Source of the DNA: Anaeramoeba flamelloides
Taxonomy: Eukaryota; Metamonada; Anaeramoebidae
NCBI GenBank assembly: GCA_027625915.1
Contig: JANTQA010000076.1
Span: 3,721,501 to 3,785,500, forward strand
Length of the DNA stretch: 64,000 bases
Reading direction: 5' to 3'
Shown: positions 35,655 to 47,111 of the stretch, in pieces
Layout of the letters: each line of letters opens with the position of its first letter
How positions within the stretch are numbered: the first letter of the stretch is position 1
Notes under the pieces: generated by a model
What the model saw: only the letters and a program-made list of their open reading frames with translations
Database searches by the model: none
What the model was told of the DNA's origin: nothing
Program-made: the position numbers and the translations under genes

Positions 35655-35950
35655 TTTATTTTTTTTTCCATTTTTCCCCTGGCTGAATCTTCTTTATATT
35701 GGGAAGAAGAGTTACAACGGAAAAAGATCTTGTGGTTACTTTCTAATTCTGTGAAACTGAAACACGAAAATATGTGTAAATTGAAAATAAAAACAAAAAA
35801 GCCAAGCCTAAAAATAACCAAATGTTTTTAGCAAATCAAATCAAAAAAAAAAAGAAATTACAACAACTTAAACAACAATCCCCAATTGAACATTCATGAT
35901 CAATTATCAAATCATTAAATCAACCCAAAGTATCTTGTCAGTGATTTTGG
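35655..35950. repeat. dispersed block shared with 21737-21930
   Basis: Repeats TTCCATTTTTCCCCTG, TTTATATTGGGAAGAAGAGT, GAAACACGAAAATAT and ATTCATGATCAATTATCAAA from the other copy in the same orientation. Non-coding. Confidence 0.6.
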
Positions 35951-36568
35951 AAGTACTTAATTAAAGATAGGATTGTTTTTTTTTTTTGATTTTTAACCAA
36001 TTGCTTCTTATAAACACTTTTTTTTTTTTTTTTTTTTTTCCTTTTCCCTTTCAATTTTTTTTCTTTTTGCTTTTTTTTGTTTTTTGCTTTTTAAACAAAA
36101 AACAAAAATTTGGTGTGTTTTTCCCTTGAATAATCGTGAAATCTAGTATTTTACGCTTAAATTACCTTTGAAGAAATTTAAGTAAAAGAACATCTAGAGT
36201 GTACTTTACAGTTCTTCCACCAATAAATAAATCAAAAGATTTTTTTAAAAAGGTTATCGAATTATTGAGGTGGCAGAAATGAACAAAAAAAAGAACTCCT
36301 ATGAAGAATGATAACATTAATAAAAAATAATTTATTTATTTTTTTTTTAAGGATTGTTTCTGATTAATAACTTATGTTAGAACTAATTTTCGAAGAGAAC
36401 AAAAAAGAATCAAAATAAGAAATTAAAATTAGGTATAAATTTGTTTTGGTTGGGATACTTTATTTTATTTTTTGATTTTTTATTTGAAAATGTTTTTAAA
36501 TGAATTATCATTCATAATTTATTTCTTTTTTTGTAACTTTAATGAGAATAGTATAGTAATTTCGAATG

Positions 36569-36590
36569 ATATATATATATATATATATAT
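36569..36590. repeat. (AT)11 microsatellite
   Basis: Uninterrupted AT dinucleotides about 70 bp downstream of the prefoldin subunit 3 stop codon. Confidence 0.95.
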
Positions 36591-36658
36591 TAAATACCTT
36601 TGATAAAAAGATGATATTATGAAAATGAAAATTAATAAATAATTAAAAAATATAATTC

Positions 36659-39600
36659 TTATTTTTTTTTTGTTTGTGTATTTTTTAAGTTTCGATTCAG
36701 CATTACATGTCTATTGTATACTCTCGATCTATTTACTTCTGTTGTTGTTATTTGATCTTTTAAAAATCCGAGATCTTTTTTCAAGACTTCTAAAGTTTTT
36801 TTTGCACTTGAAAGATTTTTAAGAATTACTTGTTCTGCTTCTTCAAGGGGATATTCCATCATAACATTTGCCTAATAAAAGCAAAAAAATAAAATAAATA
36901 AAATTAAATAATTTTAAAAATTTTTAATTAACAATTAATGAAATTCGGAAATATAGAAAAATTAAAAAGAAAGATAAATTTAGAATTGTGGATTGGAATT
37001 TATGTAGTTTGTGTGATTTGTGTGATTTCTGTTATTCGCTTGATTGATGTAGTTTTGTGAAAAAAATTGAATTTATATCGAAAATGCCCGTAAATTAATA
37101 TTATGAATTTTTGTTAAAGTAGATCTTTTTTCAAATTATTTTTGTTCAATTTTTTCAATAAAAAAAAAATTTGAAAGATTATAAAATATTAAATTTTGAT
37201 AAATCACAGAAATAGTATAATAAGAAAGTCTTTTAAATATAAACTAAATTCGAAAATTTTGGACACAAGTTAAAATAATTTAAAGAATAACAAAAATACA
37301 ATGGTTTCAACCAATTTGGAAGAAAATTTGACTTTTAAACAACTGTTTTTATCTATTTTTGTCTTTTCTGTTTTTTGTTTTCCCAGTTGCGCTATCTATT
37401 TCATTGGATCAAAAAAATAATTTTTTTCAAATGATTGATATCAAGTTAAAGTTGAATCTGTCAAATAAAAAAATTTAACAAGACTAGTTGATGTTATCTT
37501 ATCATTTATCGATCAATAATTGTTGGTGAAATTTCAACATATTTGCGTATACATTTTTTTGCTCTCATTTCAAAATTTTGGACAGATAGATTTTTATTTT
37601 TTCCTTTTATTTCGATGAAAAAGGGTATAAGCTTAATTTCAAAAATAGGGGCAGATTTTTCATCAGAAAAAAATTAGTTTAATTGTGTTTTTTTTTGAAT
37701 AGTAAGGTTTTTTACTAAATTTTTTAGAGACAATAGCCAATATAGATTAATAAATAAAATTGTTGTATAATCATTGTATTTTTTGAAAAACAAATGAAAA
37801 AAGAAAAAAATAATAATAACAAAGTTGCCCCTAATTTTGAAATTTGGCTTATATAAAAACATTATGCATAAGTTAAGCATGAGTTAATAGGAAGTTTTGA
37901 ACAATATGAAAAATTTAGAATGTTTTCTCCCTATTTTTGATTTTGGGTGTGTCAAAATTTTTGGAATTAATTTTCGTGAAAAGTAATCTATATTACTGTT
38001 TAATAAAAAAGTACTTAGAAAAAAATTTCATTCAAATTCCTCAAAAATATTTTTTTTCGAGAATTTTTGTTTGAATGACAAATCACAGAAATCAAAAAAT
38101 TTCTAAATTCATCAAGTTTTACTCTCTAAATTCAATCTAATCAATTTTACTTTTTGGAATATTAAAGGAAATTTTTGTTCAATTTTTTTTCTTCTTTTAA
38201 ATTCTGAAAATTTTTGTCTTTGTTTTAGAAAAAATGTGAAATAGTTTTTTTTGAAATGAAAAATAATTAGAATTAAAACGAAAATGATATTATTCAAAAT
38301 AAAGATTCATTATTTATCTTGTCATGAGTCCCTGATAAAGAAAATTATGACTTCTTTATTAAAATTTCTAAACAAAAATTTATAAATTAGGGAATTACCG
38401 TCAAGTGCTGTCAGGTGACTAGGCTTTCCAGAATTCAAAAGAATTGAGTAAAATCTTAGATTTTTCTCTATTCTTTTGAACCCTGGAAAAGATAATGGCT
38501 GTTTTTTTTAATTTCAGAACTAAAAGAAAATATAAGAAAATTTTTTTTAATTTCTAAAATTTAAAAAAAGCCTAACGACCCTTTTCCAGAATTCAAAAGA
38601 ATTGAGAAAAATCTAAGATTTTATTTTATTTTTTTGAATTAAAAAAACCTAAAGTCAATGGTCTGTAGAGTGCACTAGAGTGCCTAGGTTTTTTTGAGGT
38701 TTTCTAATTTATTTGTGAAGTGTTCTAGGTTTTTTTGAGGTTTTCTATTTTATTTCGAAAGTGTTCTAGGTTTTTTTTACTTTTTAAAATAAACCGAAAA
38801 TTTATTAAAATTTTATGTTTATTTCTAAAGTAAAAAAAACCTAAAGAAAATCTATTGATTTTACAAATAAAATAGAAAACTCAAAAAAACCTAACGAGAA
38901 TCAATATTTTTTACATCTAAAACAGAAAACCTCAAAAAAACAGAGAATACTTCACAAATAAAATGGAAAACCTCAAAAAAACCTAGAACACAAAACAATA
39001 AAAATGGAAAACTCAAAAAAACCTAATGAAAATCTATCGATTTTCAAAATAAACAGAAAACTCAAGAAAATCTAACGGCTCTCAGGCGAAATGAATTTCC
39101 TCCGTTCAAAATAAAAAAAAAAGAAAATTACAATTTTTTATGAAAAAAAATCTTCTCTCTTTTTAAATATTTCATGGATATTCATTAGTTAAGGTATACT
39201 AGAATTGTTTGTTTTTTTTTTTGATTATATTAAATAATAAAAAACAGAAAAAAAAAGTCTTGTAAAAAAATAAATTTTTACGATTATTTTCTAGTTTTCC
39301 GCGTGGGTTTTTTATAAACAATAGAAAAAAAAAAGAAAATTATTAGTATAAACAAACTGGTTGAATTTTTATTAATGCCAATTTTATTAGAGAGTGGAAT
39401 TCAAAAAAAGTGTACTAATAACTCTTTTATATTTCCTGAAACTATGGCTTTATGGAAAAGAACTGAAAAAATCCACTTTAAAAAGTGTGTAATCTATAAA
39501 AGAATCGAAATCTCAGAAGCAATTAGTATGTTTTTATCAACATTTTATTACTTTAAGATTGTTTTTCAAATGAAAAGAATAATTCAACTTTTTAATTAAA

Positions 39601-42600
39601 CTCTTTAAAATAAGAAATGATTTTTAAGATATTTCCAAAAAAGTATGAAATTTTTTTTTTTTTACATTGCTTAAAAATTAATGTTTTTTTTGTTGGTTCT
39701 ATTTGATCAAATTGATAATATCAAAATAAGAGGAATACTAATATTGATTAAATCGGAACCTATTTTGTATTTTTCCAAATATGTTCATTAAAAATATTTC
39801 CAAAAAATGAATAAAAAATTCGCACGTCTTTTTTGGACAAAACAATAAAATTCAATAAAAAATGGACAATATAAGGTATTTCCAAAAAAGTGGGGCATTT
39901 TTTTTTACATTCCATAAAAAATAATCTTTTTTAGTGATGGTAATCATTAATTAACTATACCAAATTAAGTTTAATATTTATACCGATTGAACCAACCACT
40001 TATATATTTAATTCAAAACATGTTGGTTGAAATATTCCCAAAAAATGAAAAAAAAAATAGCACCTTTTTTGGTTAAAGCAATGTACGACCAATTTCAATA
40101 AAAAACCGGGAATATGGAAAGGGAACAAATAATTTTTTAAACACGAAAACGTAGTTATATGTTTTTAATTATATTGTAAATTTTGTTGAGATTATACAAG
40201 TTATGAAAATATTTTTTTCGATCAAAAAGAAAATAATAAACACCAATTTTCGTCCCTATAAAAATATCAGATAAAATCAAGATCAGAAATTTTAAAACAT
40301 TTTATTTCTGCAATACAATACTAAGAAACAAATTGAATTATTATCAAGAATCTATAAATGATGGTTAATGATTTTATATATTTAAATCCTTTTTTGAAGA
40401 TTGAGTTACATAAATATATTTTAAAATAAATTTGCCCCACTTTCTTGGAAATAGCTTACATAAGGATAAAAAGGATTTTTAAAACAATAAAATACAGTTT
40501 TAAGTTTTCCATTCTGTTGAAAATTTTATCAAGATTAAATATCTTTTTCAAAAAAATTTTACGAGATCAAAAAGAAAAAAATATCACTAATTTTCTCCAC
40601 ATGAAAAATAATCATATAAAATTGAGATTAGAAATTTTCATTTCTTTTATTTATAGCCATGAGTTATAACCAAACAAATTGGATTACTATTAAAAATCAA
40701 TTAATGATAAATAACAATTTTGGATATGTAAATAATCATATTAGAATTAAGTTTTAACCATTTGGGAAAAAAAAATTTCAACACGATTTTTAATTGGGAA
40801 CATTAATAGAAATCACAGAATCCTGATTTCAAAAAGGTAAATTAATCAAAAGAAGAAACAAATTAACTACAAAGAATAATTCATTAATATTATTTTGTCA
40901 ATCAAATTTACAAAAACAATTTAAATGTCCTTTATTACCGAAAATCAATATGTGGTTTTGGAGATTCGCATAAAGAGTCAACCCTTTTCAACAAATTTTT
41001 AAAAAATGATCAATCAAAAAAAAATGCATTACCAAAAGATAGTATTAAAAAAACTATTATTCAGTTTAATCCTTCATTTTGTCTTTAATCTTTTAATTTT
41101 TCTTTTTTCACTTGATTATCTTTTTTGTTTTTAGTTTCTGTGATTTCTATTAATGTTCCCAATTAAAAATCCTGTTGAACTTTTTTTTCCAAAAACCGTA
41201 AAAAGAAATTTGAAAATAAATTTTTCACATGCTTTTTAGGTAATGGCTTACAATTCTTGGTTTGAAAGGGATTTTTTTATTTTTTCTCTTTTTTTAAAAA
41301 AAGCAAAATACATCATATCAGAACCATGGACATATTCTATTATGTTTTTAAATGTAAATCCTTATTTAATTGAAAATATATATTTTTTCGTTTAAAAATA
41401 CAGGGATACAGTAGTGTGCAAAAGTTTGTGAATTAAATGACTCAAAATTTCAAATGATTTTTTTTTCCGATCTGGGTATGTATATCAAATTTTGAAACAG
41501 CTTTTTTTTTTTTCAATTTGACAAGGATCATTTTTTTTTTTTCAGATTTTATAACAAATCAGAGGAAAAGAAAAATGAGATCAACAAAGAATTTAATATT
41601 ATTCAAGATTCATTTTGTAGGATTGAAAACAAATTAGAGAAATCATTTTTAATAATTTCAATATTTTGGAAAATTGAAAAATTGAACATGGAAGATGGAA
41701 ATTTGAAATAACAGCTCTCAAATTTGGAAAAATTTTTCTTTTTTTTTAATTTTTTAATTTATGAAATTGTGTTATTGTGCATATAGGAAAAATTTTTCAT
41801 ATTTTTTTCATTTCTCGCCTGGTATTGAATTCTCCAACTTTTGAACAATACTGTATGCTTTAATGAAGATGAACATAAATATCTTGTTTAAGTATGCTGA
41901 TGAAAATTTATTTTAGCTCACCAAAGTTAAATTCTATAATTCATTTTCTAAATTTTTGTTTGGTTTCTCTTGCAATTTTCTTAAAGAGCTAGGTCTTTAT
42001 GTTTTTCAAAGTTTTACTCAAACTGCTAAAAAGAGTAAATCAAAAAGTTTTTGCAACACATTTTTAAAACTTTTATTCCTCGCTTCTTTAAAACTACTGT
42101 ATTTCTTCCATAAATTGATTCGACTAAATTGAACTTTTTAATTTTAATGTCACAATTCTTAAATAATAAACAATTTTTTTTCCATACTTAGTGTTGTTAA
42201 AATAACTCGCGAAGACTTGATAAAACTCCATGATGCAGATTAAAAGCCGTGTTTCTTTTTTCAAGAAAGCTTACACATCAAATGATCAAAGAAACCTACA
42301 ATAAACAAAAAGTAAATATGGTATTGGTTTCTGAAAGTTCTATTATTAAAAAAAGAAATTCTAAAAATGAAGGATCAAATGTAAAAATCTTCTCAAAAAA
42401 TAGTTGGTCAGTGTTAGAGAAAATTTTTGATAACGTTTGTTTGCACGATAACAATAAAATGAAGCTTGCAAAAAAATTTAATTGTGTTTCAAAATAAAAA
42501 GTGTGTTTTTTTGTTATAGAAGACCCTTATATTAACTAATCAAAGAAACTGGCAATAAATCATTAGTAAATATGGTATTGGTTTCTTAAAGTTCTATTAT

Positions 42601-43999
42601 GTAAAAAGGAATGCGAAAAATGAAGGATCAAATTCAAAGATTTAGTCTCAAAAATAGCGTAAATTTTTAGAATAAAATTTTTATCATTCACAAAAAATTA
42701 CTTTACAAATTTTTTTAAAAATTACGAAAAATTTTATTCTAATTCAATTCCTAATTTAAAATTAGCTCAAAATATCCAGCGAGTTTACCTTCAAAATTGA
42801 TTTGACGGTAGGTAGACTATCGGGTACTGAATTAGATGTTGTATTGGGACAAGAAGAAAAGAAAAAAAAAGAACGGGTTTTCTTTTGAAATATGGGTTTT
42901 GTGCTCTTAACACGGGCATTTTTGATTACTGTAGTACTTTTTTTTTATTTGAAATGGTTTTTGTTTCTGTTTCTCTTAATTGTATTTTCTCTGATTGTTT
43001 TATTATAACTCAACCATTGATTGATTTTTGAGAATAAAAAAAAAAAACAAATTCCAGATGTGCATTTGTAAATAAAGAACAATCACAATCCCAATTTTTA
43101 ATGGAAAGAGATTTAAATAAAAGTAAAAGAAAAAATTTATGATGAAAAAGGAAAAAAAAAAAAAACTTACACCAAGCCACAAACAAACGCTTTGACATTT
43201 TTCAATTCCAGCATTAACATACAAATTATTGGAAATCTTAAAGCGTGTGTCGAGTGATCCACCCTTTTCATTTTTGAGCTTGAGGAAATTGATCATCTCA
43301 ATATTTTCCTCAAGTTTTGGTATTTTTTGGTTCACACGTATTCGTTGTCTCAAGAGATTGTTTTCCATAAATTTATACTTACTTTTTTTCACAAATTGAA
43401 ATTATGTTTTTTTAAGTTTTTTTATTGTTTTTAAAGTAAAAAAAAAAAAGAAACATTAAGGCAAAAGGAAAAAAAAAAAATCAATAAACACAAAAATAAG
43501 AAAAGAAACACAAAACAATTAAGAGGAGAAAAAAATTAAGAGGAGCAAAAAAGAAAAAAGACAAACGAATAAATTGTTTCAAGATTTTTAAGCATTACAG
43601 CCGCCTCTTGTGGTGTTTTAATTAAGCTTTTTATGTTTTCCTAATTAAAATGTAAAAAAAAATAGAAGTTGTTGTTGTTGTTTTTTTTAAACAAAACAAA
43701 TAAGCAAAAAGTCAAAAATATTTATTTAAACAAAAGACTTGTTGACGGAAAACTGAACAAAAAAAAAATCAGTTATGTATCAAAGAAAAAGAAAGATTTT
43801 TTTTTTAAATCCTTTTTTTTCTTTTTCTTTTTCTTTTTCTTTTTGTTTTTCTTTTTGTTTTTCTGTTTTAAAAAATAAATTGGATTTTATTAATTACAAG
43901 AAATTTAGCTTTTGGTATTCCACGATGTTCTTGGTTTTGTTTGTCTTGAATTTCAGTTACTTGAAAAACATTTTGGTTATCGATTTTTTTGTTTGTCAT
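36659..43999 (-). CDS. PFDN3: prefoldin subunit 3 (VBP1 family)
   Basis: Four exons on the minus strand, 43999-43898, 43640-43567, 43381-43171 and 36871-36659, join to 199 residues (human VBP1 has 197). Diagnostic segments are RGIPKAKFLENIKSLIK, YSKYKFMENNL (VBP1 YQKYKFMELNL), SLDTRFKISNNLYVNA, VCLWLGANVMMEYPLEEAE and DLGFLKDQITTTEVNRSRVY. The fold is two long coiled-coil helices around a short beta hairpin, here split by intron 3 at LG/ANV. Prefoldin is a six-subunit cytosolic chaperone that passes unfolded actin and tubulin to the CCT chaperonin. Subunit 3 is one of the two alpha-type subunits. Donors are GTAATT, GTTTGT and GTAAGT; acceptors TAG, AAG and TAG. Intron 3 spans 6299 bp. All exon phases agree and no break was seen. 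Confidence 0.96.
37300..37580. repeat. dispersed block shared with 1090-1310
   Basis: Shared words in the same orientation include CAAGTTAAAGTTGAATCTG (against TTAGGTTAAAGTCGAGTTG), ACTAGTTGATGTTATCTTA, ATCGATCAATAATTGTTGG, AATTTCAACATATTTGCGTA and TTTTTTTGCTCTC. It may be one end of an element whose inverted partner is GGGTGTGTCAAAATTTTTG at 37945-37963. Confidence 0.55.
38395..39105. repeat. CCTAGGTTTTTTTGAGG hairpin cluster in the prefoldin intron
   Basis: Left half: GTGCCTAGGTTTTTTTGAGG then TTTTCTA, TTTGTGAAGTGTTCTAGG and a further AAGTGTTCTAGGTTTTTTTT. Right half: the complements AAAAAAACCTA, CTTCACAAATAAAATGGAAA and AACCTCAAAAAAACCTAGAA. It also contains two CCAGAATTCAAAAGAAT units, one with the inverted partner ATTCTTTTGAACCCTGG. 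The whole block can fold into a long imperfect hairpin. Confidence 0.7.
39600..40720. repeat. tandem array of about 520-bp units in the prefoldin intron
   Basis: Unit borders are marked by GATATTTCCAAAAAAGTATG (near 39630), GGTATTTCCAAAAAAGTGGG (near 39875) and GCCCCACTTTCTTGGAAATA (near 40434). Body words such as CCAATTTCAATAAAAAACCG, GGAATATGGAAAGGGAACAA and CAGATAAAATCAAGATCAGA are reverse complements of words in VPS4 intron 3 (18190-18600). The arrays in the two introns are therefore inverted relatives. Confidence 0.7.
40755..41215. mobile_element. foldback element, about 460 bp
   Basis: Left arm has CGATTTTTAATTGGGAACAT then TAATAGAAATCACAGA; right arm has TCTGTGATTTCTATTAATGT then TCCCAATTAAAAATCCTG. 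Outer ends pair as GGGAAAAAAAAATTTCAACA and GTTGAACTTTTTTTTCC. A single-arm relative is at 58280-58560, which shares GACAAAAGGAAGGATTAAAC with the complement of 41070-41095. Confidence 0.72.
42250..42960. repeat. dispersed repeat, copy 2, partly tandem
   Basis: The segment TAAATATGGTATTGGTTTCT occurs twice (near 42313 and 42571), each followed by AAAGTTCTATTAT and GAAGGATCAAAT, so this copy has an internal duplication of about 260 bp. The end CTTCAAAATTGATTTGACGG and GATGTTGTATTGGGACAAGA recurs at 48683-48760. The 82-codon frame 42249-42497 is not kept in other copies. Confidence 0.6.
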
Positions 44000-44459
44000 T
44001 TTTTTGAGGTAAGGGAAAGCTATTTATTTGGACTTTTTAAAAGAGAAAAAAAATGATCCTAATTTGAAAACTTCTTTACTTAAATTCGGAAGACTTTGAT
44101 TAGTGTCTTTATATACACACACCCTTAATGAACCTAATACAAATAAAAAACACACAGTTAAAATTTGATAAAGTTATTATCTTAATATTTTGAGTTGACA
44201 GTCAAAATTGTGTTTATTATTGAAAATAATGTTTTAAAATGAAGAGCTTTGTGAAACTGAACTTTGATTTATTTCTTCTGAATCTTCTGAAAGGCAAGGC
44301 TTGAGTAAACATCTTGAAAGCAAATAAAACTTGTTTTCTAATTGAAGGAACTAATGACGCTACAGTCTGCTGTATCCAAACCATTGGAGTGGTTTACCAC
44401 AATAAGTCATAGTTGGGAAGTACTTCTTCTATTTGTTGAAAAATAGATTTCATAATTAA

Positions 44460-45135
44460 GGGTAGAGCCATAAAGTTGAAAAATAATTTTCTGAAAAGGA
44501 AAAAAAAAAATTTTTTGAACAATTTTAATGAGTAACTCATACAAATTATAAACCAACCAATATTTAAGGTATTGTAGATCTCAAAAAACCAACAAACAAA
44601 ATAAGGATATTTTAGAAAAAAGTTACAAATTGACTTGATTTCCAATTTTCTCGGTTAGAATATTAAATTTTGAGAACAACTTTGTTAATTTTGTGTGTTG
44701 ATCTTTGGTGCTTTTTGAGATCTCGGAGATTTTTTTTTTTTTATTTTATTCATTAACAAATGAATTATTTTTTTTATTAAAGAATATTATAAAATCCTTA
44801 CTTAGTCAAATTTAGTCGTTACAAAATAACAATATATTAGATTAAATCGAATTAAATTAAATTTGTGATGAAAAATATTACAATTTGTTTTCAATTGAAA
44901 AAATTTAATCTCATTGGAAATTTGAAATATGAAAAATAATAAATTTATTTTTTTTAAATTTTGATTTTTTGAAATTGGGAAGACCTTGGGACTTTTTTTT
45001 TATTTAATTCTTGAATTTTTGACATTGGAGATCTATTTATTGAATCTTTTTATATTAATTACCTTATTTGATTTTTGTCAACCAAAAGGAGTGGAATCCC
45101 ACTATACCCTATTTTATGACATGTAACCACGAGTT
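44460..45135 (+). mobile_element. TTAA-type inverted-repeat element, copy 3
   Basis: TTAA (44456-44459) directly precedes GGGTAGAGCCATAAAG, the left end of the family. The body keeps the landmark words GGTGCTTTTTGAGATCTCGG and TTGTCAACCAAAAGGAGTGG. The right end is too diverged to place exactly. A long inverted relative lies at 45420-45780, so the two may form one large foldback. Confidence 0.6.
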
Positions 45136-45419
45136 AGGATGAAATAAACTATAAATACCAATCATCTTAAAAAAATAAAATTATTCACAGAAATACCAAT
45201 TAACTGAAATAATTTTTTTTTGTATATTATTGAAAAAAATCTAATCAAAAAAAACTGTTTCAAAATTTCTCAGGAAAAAAAAATTTAAAAAAAAATTAAT
45301 ATTTAGGTTTTTTGATATTTCCAAAATTATAATTTCTTTCATTAGTATCAAATTGATTTATTGAAGTTCGCAATCGCTTTGAGATAATTTAATCTAATCT
45401 ATGGTTGTATTGAAACAGC

Positions 45420-45780
45420 CCTTTATTATACGAAAGAAGTGATTTTGTATATCTATTCTTTTTGTCAAAAATAACTCATTTGTTAATGAATAAAATCAAC
45501 AAAAAAATCAATCAACAAGATCTCAAAAAGCCCCAAAGATCAACACACCGAAATTAACAAAGTTGTTCTCAAAATTTAATATTCTAACCATACAGATTGG
45601 AAATCAAGCCATTTTGGTACTTTGTTCTAAAAATGTCATCTTTTTTCATTGGTTTTTGATAGAGATTAATTATATATCAAAGGTTGGTTAGTTTTTAATT
45701 GGTTTACCTCCTAAAAATTATTATATTTTTTTTCCAATTTCAAAAAAAATATTTTTACCTTAAAACCTCATCCTTTTTAA
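45420..45780 (-). repeat. inverted partial copy of the TTAA-type element
   Basis: Its reverse complement reads AACAACTTTGTTAATTTCGG then TGTTGATCTTTGG.GCTTTTT and GAGATCT, nearly identical to 44670-44725 and closer to it than to copies 1 and 2. This points to a recent inverted duplication or a foldback configuration of copy 3. Confidence 0.65.
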
Positions 45781-45841
45781 AAGAAATCTTTATAAAAAAA
45801 ATCGAATTAGTTCATTCAATAAAAGAAAAAACAAAATATTA

Positions 45842-47111
45842 GAGGTTTTGATGATAACATGCTATAATTCACGATAAAGTTACAAAAATCGCGATAATTT
45901 CCATCAAATCGCGATATATCAGAAAATCGCGATAATTCAATATTATCGTGATAAATTAACAAATCGCGAATTTCTATAAAATCGCAATAATTATTAAAAA
46001 ATCGTGATAAATGCCAAAATATCGCGATTACTTTTTAATCGCGATATAATAGTTGATGGGTTTTTGGGCTAATTGAGAAATATTTTGCATAAAAAATTTT
46101 TTTTGATCAAAAAATAGATTAGGTGACAAAAAGTCATTCTTTTGAAAAAACAACAAAAAAGATACTTGATCCAATCAAGGATCAGATCAAAGAGTTTTGT
46201 TGTGTTTTCATTTTATTTGGTTGACAAACCTATCGATCCTTTTAGATCAACAACAATAAGAACTAAAGAGAAATAAATATTTTTTCAGTTAATGGTAGTG
46301 CTGGAAATTGCTTTGAATAATTAGCTTCTAAAACAACCAACCCTTAATCTGTTCTTTAAAGAATGTTTTCTTGGGTTACAATATTTTCATTTTTTCTAAG
46401 AAAGCTAAAAGGAGTTGAATAACTCTTCAAAAGATTTCACAACATCCTTGCCAGATGATCACCAATTATTTAGATTTTTTATACAATTCTTTTCTTCTTC
46501 TTCTTTTTCTACTCATATCTTTGTATTGGACAGAAAACACAATTAGAATAATAGAGGTTTTTGTTTGATCGATCACCAATAAAAAGTCAAATTATTCTTT
46601 ATTCTTTTTGGCTATTTAAAATTGTGAAGGCAACAACTCCATTTTAAGAAAACACACATAATTTATATTCAAGTGTATTGATGAGATTGGTAATTATTAG
46701 TTTGATCATAAAATTTATTTGAGATTTTATATTTTGTTAAAATAAAAAATGAAAAGAATAAAATTTTTTTCCACAACAAACCAAACTCATTCCCTTTCTA
46801 AAAGTTTTCTATCTTTCAAAACATTCAAACACTTGAAGACAGTTCATAACCTTTGCAAACACTTTTTGACATTATTAAAGGGAAAAGTGTTGTAAAAATC
46901 TCAAGGCTTTGTAAAAGTCAAGAGATTTTTTTTAAAAATGAAATGAAAATAATAATTTTTCATTTTTTTGCGATAATGTGAATATCGCGATAATGTTGTT
47001 TATCACGATTTTATGATTTTTCGCTATAAAGTTGGTCTAATCGCGATTTTTTTAATACTATTGCGATTTTATTGCTAATATCATGATAATATATGTTATC
47101 ATCAAAACCTC
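45842..47111. mobile_element. 1.27-kb element with ATCGCGAT arrays and TATTA duplication
   Basis: Perfect 19-bp inverted ends GAGGTTTTGATGATAACAT (45842-45860) and ATGTTATCATCAAAACCTC (47093-47111), flanked by TATTA on both sides (45837-45841 and 47112-47116). Subterminal regions carry arrays of the self-complementary word ATCGCGAT and its variants (ATCGTGAT, ATCGCAAT), with at least six copies on the left (45889-46045) and two or more on the right (46984-47050). The centre is unique AT-rich sequence without a coding frame. Subterminal repeats like these are usually transposase-binding sites. The superfamily is unclear, since a 5-bp duplication with GAGG ends matches no common class I can name. 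Confidence 0.85.

Larger units (their letters stand above)
31919..36658. other. intergenic between UBE2G1 and prefoldin 3
   Basis: This is the promoter side of UBE2G1 and the 3' side of prefoldin. It contains a repeat at about 32960-33540 (related to 42250-42960 and 47790-48800), a C-rich patch (34310-34460) and the dispersed block at 35655-35820. An (AT)11 run lies at 36569-36590, just past the prefoldin stop. Nothing coding is visible. Confidence 0.55.
36872..43170 (-). other. prefoldin subunit 3 intron 3 (6299 bp), filled with repeats
   Basis: Ten times longer than the whole coding sequence. From low to high coordinate it contains a block related to 1090-1310 (37300-37580), a CCTAGG-type hairpin cluster (38395-39105), a tandem array of about 520-bp units (39600-40720, inverted to the VPS4 array), a foldback (40755-41215) and a dispersed repeat (42250-42960). 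No other gene was found inside. Confidence 0.9.

Noticed and set aside
42249-42497. 82-codon plus-strand frame in the prefoldin intron
   Set aside because: Lies in a dispersed repeat and is not open in the other copies.
43669-44056. Plus-strand frames of 69 and 93 codons
   Set aside because: They are antisense to prefoldin exon 1 and its intron and are mostly Phe/Ser from CTTTTT repeats.
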